From: an uncultured Bacilli bacterium
GTDB lineage: Bacteria; Bacillota_I; Bacilli_A; RF39; UBA660
Assembly: GCA_934100165.1 (NCBI GenBank)
Contig: CAKOPN010000004.1
Location: 1 to 64,000, forward strand
Reading direction: 5' to 3'
DNA: 64,000 nt
In this document: piece by piece, positions 62,201 through 64,000 of the stretch
Position numbering within the stretch: position 1 is the first letter of the stretch
How the letters are laid out: the number at the start of each line of letters is the position of its first letter
Notes under the pieces: generated by a model
What the model saw: only the letters and a program-made list of their open reading frames with translations
What the model was told of the DNA's origin: nothing
Database searches by the model: none
Position numbers and translations under genes: made by a program

Positions 62201-62413
62201 CGAATTTGGCAACGTTGTAAATGTTTTTGTCCCTTTTTTAGAATACTCTGGGGTATATGTTTCAAAACCTTCAGATGCTGAAGATGATGATTTTAATCCT
62301 GTTATTCTGACATTTCCATGCGCACGTAAAAAGGCTTCTCCTGATACACTTAAGTTTTGATTAAGCGCGGAGTAGCCTATTGAAATTAGTATTGTAAGTA
62401 TTGTCAAAATCAC
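59219..62413 (-). CDS. Giant poly-G surface protein 3, start out of frame
   Basis: 1064 residues from the internal GTG at 62413; about 29 more from the ATG at 62501 if the frame were restored. After the membrane segment (ILTILTILISIGYSALN) come the same beta domain and Ig-like unit as in protein 2, a FVSTYTVSYNGN region matching that of protein 2, InlB-type repeats (GYNFAGW, GYIFGGW) and two glycine-rich modules (each beginning near YTYTG and ending IIRN). As sequenced, translation from the ATG stops after 20 residues. No LPxTG. Confidence 0.8.
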   Translation of the reverse strand: MILTILTILISIGYSALNQNLSVSGEAFLRAHGNVRITGLKSSSSASEGFETYTPEYSKKGTKTFTTLPNSSSSVTYTVQMNNTTGVKYKFDSVTVSNTNSNVECIPSVAENTIIEPGVSSFTIQVKYKSGVTITDKTDVCEIKYEFSMYDTTPPTLSVTLVSSTETTRTVKIIAEDEADGSGLSEDNDYKYYFSTSKTELTDGEWKTYKSGEEIVLEGLNQAKYLWVYPIKDRAGNINDSKTSTLNPYWISWYNFVSTYTVSYNGNIFNAIPKTERGITVTYDKDTSTLTLNGTPTKDGLTFILSNQSFNENNQYKTTLDYVSGTLTTSGGNVIVIDVLNSSKGRVSTRNYVDTVLPTSGSSSNTLTITSIGANEGAYLEFWIYMSSPSTTTFTDYKVKVNVTKVDTKRVEYNQPYGTLGATPTRKGYNFAGWYTDEIGGTEVTSDTVMTTGSDHNIYAHWTPILYTLTVNPNGGTLNGSTANKTYSMQYGETRGIANPTRDGYIFGGWTVSGTESSMNGTVFQMGTANATITAKWKSLKPSYTYTGKSQLIDDGDGKWRIKFITSGTLTFNDLGNGSSGVDIFLVGGGGGGGSTRTQTIRGSFGKHSNSWGTYDGAYINRNDGGGGGGGYTKTMTNISMAASTSYNIVIGAGGAAGSGDNASGSAGGTTRISNITDASVSGGSGGTYEAGGNGGSGGGASAYHKQWTVIPCTANKRACLSVSDEYTNATAGASNGGSSSGTGQGRTTREFGSSTGTLYAGGGGGGAQNNTSGSNAAGGSGGGGAGHTAGAANTGGGGGGGSAGGSGIVIIRNHASSGTTGGVSYTYTGDSEFISDGGDNWRIKFLTSGTLTFSSLGTASSGIDLFLVGGGSAEGGGGYTATHKGLSIAKGTSYSIVVGSGGTSSSVNGGTSSGFGKSVNGGQGKDGGSGAGGSGYVNDGATGGSNGGNGGLGGDNWTGGTGQGTTTREFGESSGALYAGGGGGGLGSGCKACLPDSNGKMTVDKTSVGGAGGDSTAGNGEGYKGAASCTNGKTNTGGGAGLGKRGTAQCTGGSGVVIIRNKR
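59222..59945 (-). repeat. Glycine-rich module 2 of surface protein 3
   Basis: Last module, starting YTYTGDSEFISDGGDNWRI and ending GSGVVIIRNKR. Weaker relative of module 1 and of the tail of protein 2, with the same NWRIKFLTSGTLTF opening. Confidence 0.8.
59969..60785 (-). repeat. Glycine-rich module 1 of surface protein 3
   Basis: Starts SYTYTGKSQLIDDGDGKWRI and ends SGIVIIRNH. Related in tandem to the following module, so the protein tail is a duplication. Confidence 0.8.
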
Positions 62414-62450
62414 AACAAAAACAGGGATTATTCCCTTCTTATTTAAAAGT

Positions 62451-62461
62451 CCCCCCCCCCC
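62451..62461 (-). repeat. G11 homopolymer in the 5' end of surface gene 3
   Basis: Eleven C on the plus strand. An A-to-C change next to the tract extends it by one compared with the other loci. With eleven G the ATG is out of frame; ten G would be in frame. Confidence 0.95.
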
Positions 62462-62491
62462 AGGCCGTACGTATGTTCGTAGTATTTTTAA

Positions 62492-62498
62492 TTTTTTT
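62492..62498 (-). repeat. A7 homopolymer after the surface gene 3 ATG
   Basis: Seven A in the coding sense, as in surface gene 1. Loss of one A would also restore the frame. Confidence 0.85.
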
Positions 62499-62509
62499 CA
62501 TATACATCA

Positions 62510-62733
62510 AACTCCAAATATCGTCATATTTTTTTATAGTTTTGCAGTTGTTGTAGTGATAAGCCAGTAGACAACCACTATTCTATTTAATACTAGTATA
62601 CAATAATGTCAGATTGTATACAAGTAAAGAAGAAAAATTTTCTTGTTTTTTTAAAGTACCTTTAATGGTATTATTTCTGAAAAATTCTATATTTTCCTAT
62701 GATGCACTTTTTTTAATATCAGCTATTTCAATA
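62510..62733. other. Non-coding gap upstream of surface gene 3
   Basis: About 220 bases without a convincing gene. On the minus strand it holds the GGAG ribosome site of surface gene 3 and two TTGTATAC phrases, but no promoter with good spacing was found. Confidence 0.5.
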
Positions 62734-63051
62734 TCAATTATATCTTTTCTTAGAACCATTAAATTCCACATCCAATCCAATACTACTGTTGTACAAATAG
62801 CTATCCTTGATATCTTCTATTTCATAATATATATCAAGGAGTTCTTTTGGAGTAATAAAATCTAAAGTACCAGTCTTTTTAAAAGTTTTTTCCCAAAGAG
62901 TAAATACTGTAAGCAAATCGTTAAGTTCTTCATAAGCCTTGTTATATGACTGGTAACTGAACATTTCTTTTATCACATTTTTTATTTTAGAAAAAGTATC
63001 TGCTATTTCCTTACCAATATCTTTAAATTTCTTTTTATCTTCAGCATTCAT
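62734..63051 (-). CDS. Small helical protein, unknown
   Basis: 105 residues, charged and helical, no membrane segment (EDKKKFKDIGKEIADTFSKIKN near the start). The ATG overlaps the end of the upstream gene region, beginning two bases after the YlbL-like stop, so it is probably co-transcribed. No family recognised. Confidence 0.6.
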   Translation of the reverse strand: MNAEDKKKFKDIGKEIADTFSKIKNVIKEMFSYQSYNKAYEELNDLLTVFTLWEKTFKKTGTLDFITPKELLDIYYEIEDIKDSYLYNSSIGLDVEFNGSKKRYN

Positions 63052-63053
63052 CT

Positions 63054-64000
63054 TTACTTCTCTAAACTATCTAGATACTCTATTGCATCAGAAATATTTG
63101 AAACTGGCACTAAATCTATCTTATAGTTCTTCTTATCTTTTACCTTTTTAGCCTCTTCATAATTTTCTCCGGCAGGTACAAAGAAAATATCAGCATTTTG
63201 TGATACTGCACCTTTTAACTTATAAGATACTCCCCCTATTTCTCCTACTGTACCATCAGCTTCAATGGTGCCAGTTCCTGCTATTTTAAGGCCATGTGTT
63301 AAATCTTTTTCAATTAAAGTATCATATATAGCTAAACTTGTCATAAAGCCCGCTGATGCACCACTTTCACCTTCTTTAAAATTGAAAGTTATCTTTGGAG
63401 TTACTTCATAATCATAAATATTGTAGAATGCTATTCCTAGTACTTTATATCCATTAAGTTCCTTGACCTTTACATTTATATCCTTTTCCTTACCATTTCT
63501 ATCAAACGTAAGAGTTATATAATCCCCTATATTTTTTGATTCTATTTTATCCGCTATATCAGAAAGCTTATCTATTTTTTCTTTTTCTACCTTGATTAAA
63601 ATATCCCCTACATATATTTTTTCACTGCTTTCTAGAAAATCCTCAGTGTATATAACGTAATGTTTAACATCATTTACTACTACTTCTTTTCCAGCTTTTT
63701 CATATGCCACCATAACTGCCGTTTGATTAGCCATAGCAAGTGATAAAAGACTTCGCATTTCAAGTTCACTTAAATCTTCTTCATCATTTATTTTATAATC
63801 ACTCTGCTCTACTAGATCCCAGCTTGGCACTAAATAACTAGCAAGATAAGTTAAAACATTCGCATTAAGCTCTGTAACATAAGAAAGATTATAACTACCT
63901 TCTTGCTTATATCCATTTTCTATTTCAAACCTTTTACTTAAATCCGTAATTCCCCCAGAAGTAAAAATATAATATGGCACTGGATAACTTAAAATAAGAG
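63054..64000 (-). CDS. PDZ/Lon-type protease (YlbL-like), 5' end beyond the window
   Basis: The open frame continues off the right edge (upstream codons read LILSYPVPYYIF), so the N-terminal anchor is missing. A PDZ-like region (about residues 100-170, with YVGDILIKVEKEKI) is followed by an S16 Lon proteolytic domain. The catalytic Ser is in GESGASAG and the Lys is in GGVSYKLKGA. YlbL-type proteases face the outside of the membrane and act in envelope quality control. Confidence 0.85.
   Translation of the reverse strand, partial: LILSYPVPYYIFTSGGITDLSKRFEIENGYKQEGSYNLSYVTELNANVLTYLASYLVPSWDLVEQSDYKINDEEDLSELEMRSLLSLAMANQTAVMVAYEKAGKEVVVNDVKHYVIYTEDFLESSEKIYVGDILIKVEKEKIDKLSDIADKIESKNIGDYITLTFDRNGKEKDINVKVKELNGYKVLGIAFYNIYDYEVTPKITFNFKEGESGASAGFMTSLAIYDTLIEKDLTHGLKIAGTGTIEADGTVGEIGGVSYKLKGAVSQNADIFFVPAGENYEEAKKVKDKKNYKIDLVPVSNISDAIEYLDSLEK

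Noticed and set aside
6758..62413. Prophage or phage tail region
   Set aside because: The glycine-rich and LTKMFGSGNEP segments resemble phage tail tips, but no capsid, portal, integrase, lysin or tail genes are present and the genes have membrane anchors.
1..64000. Mollicute genetic code (TGA = Trp)
   Set aside because: Trp is TGG throughout the recognised genes and TGA is used as a stop, for example at 18474-18476.

Overview
The window is 64 kb of AT-rich DNA using the standard genetic code (TGA is a stop, Trp is TGG). It comes from a low-GC Gram-positive lineage. Gene orders are those of Firmicutes/Bacilli: rimP-nusA-ylxR-infB, uppS-cdsA-rseP, rpsP-khpA, rpmF beside a DUF177 gene, and tcdA beside a 6S-like RNA. 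The AT bias and the secreted proteins carrying a GYAALN-type signal region suggest an uncultured gut Bacilli of the RF39 kind; that placement is inference. Nearly all genes are on the minus strand. The plus-strand exceptions are tmcAL, a YjcZ-like miniprotein and def. No tRNA, rRNA, CRISPR array, insertion sequence or prophage was seen.

Layout. 0-6.6 kb: thioredoxin-like protein, PPC-domain protein, rseP, cdsA, uppS, a glycosyltransferase, a CmpB-type membrane protein, khpA and rpsP. 6.7-9.9 kb: a giant prepilin-like glycine-rich surface protein. 9.9-16.2 kb: tcdA, a 6S-like RNA, rbfA, a CYTH protein, and the infB/dCMP deaminase/ylxR/nusA/rimP operon with a hairpin in its leader. 16.2-23.9 kb: a WXG-like/C39 peptidase, MBL hydrolase, queH, small secreted proteins, rpmF, DUF177, tmcAL and a zinc-ribbon membrane protein. 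23.9-31.8 kb: parC, parE and priA with unknown genes between. 31.9-35.8 kb: second giant surface protein. 36-44.6 kb: folD, alaS, cmk and a dNMP-kinase-like gene behind a T-box leader, then an AI-2E-family transporter and recD2. 44.6-50.1 kb: third giant surface protein. 50.2-59.1 kb: GNAT, small proteins, def, and a TetR/LiaF-like/DUF4097/ABC envelope-stress module. 59.2-62.5 kb: fourth giant surface protein. The window ends in a truncated PDZ-Lon (YlbL-like) protease gene.

The most interesting content is the set of four giant surface proteins, placed singly among housekeeping genes. Three share a nearly identical 5' cassette: a short basic N-terminus, a run of 10-11 G on the coding strand, a conserved VLLNKKGIIP-like segment and a membrane anchor. 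In one (50.1 kb) the start codon is in frame with the body. In the other two (35.8 and 62.5 kb) the ATG is out of frame by one base. Either the G run or an A7 run right after the ATG could restore the frame by losing one base. That is the signature of contingency (phase-variable) loci, although homopolymer consensus error must be excluded. Outer parts are modular: a 213-residue glycine-rich C-terminal module is shared at about 94% identity between the prepilin-like protein and one poly-G protein, and two genes share the same 3' terminator block. This suggests a phase-variable, module-swapping adhesin repertoire.
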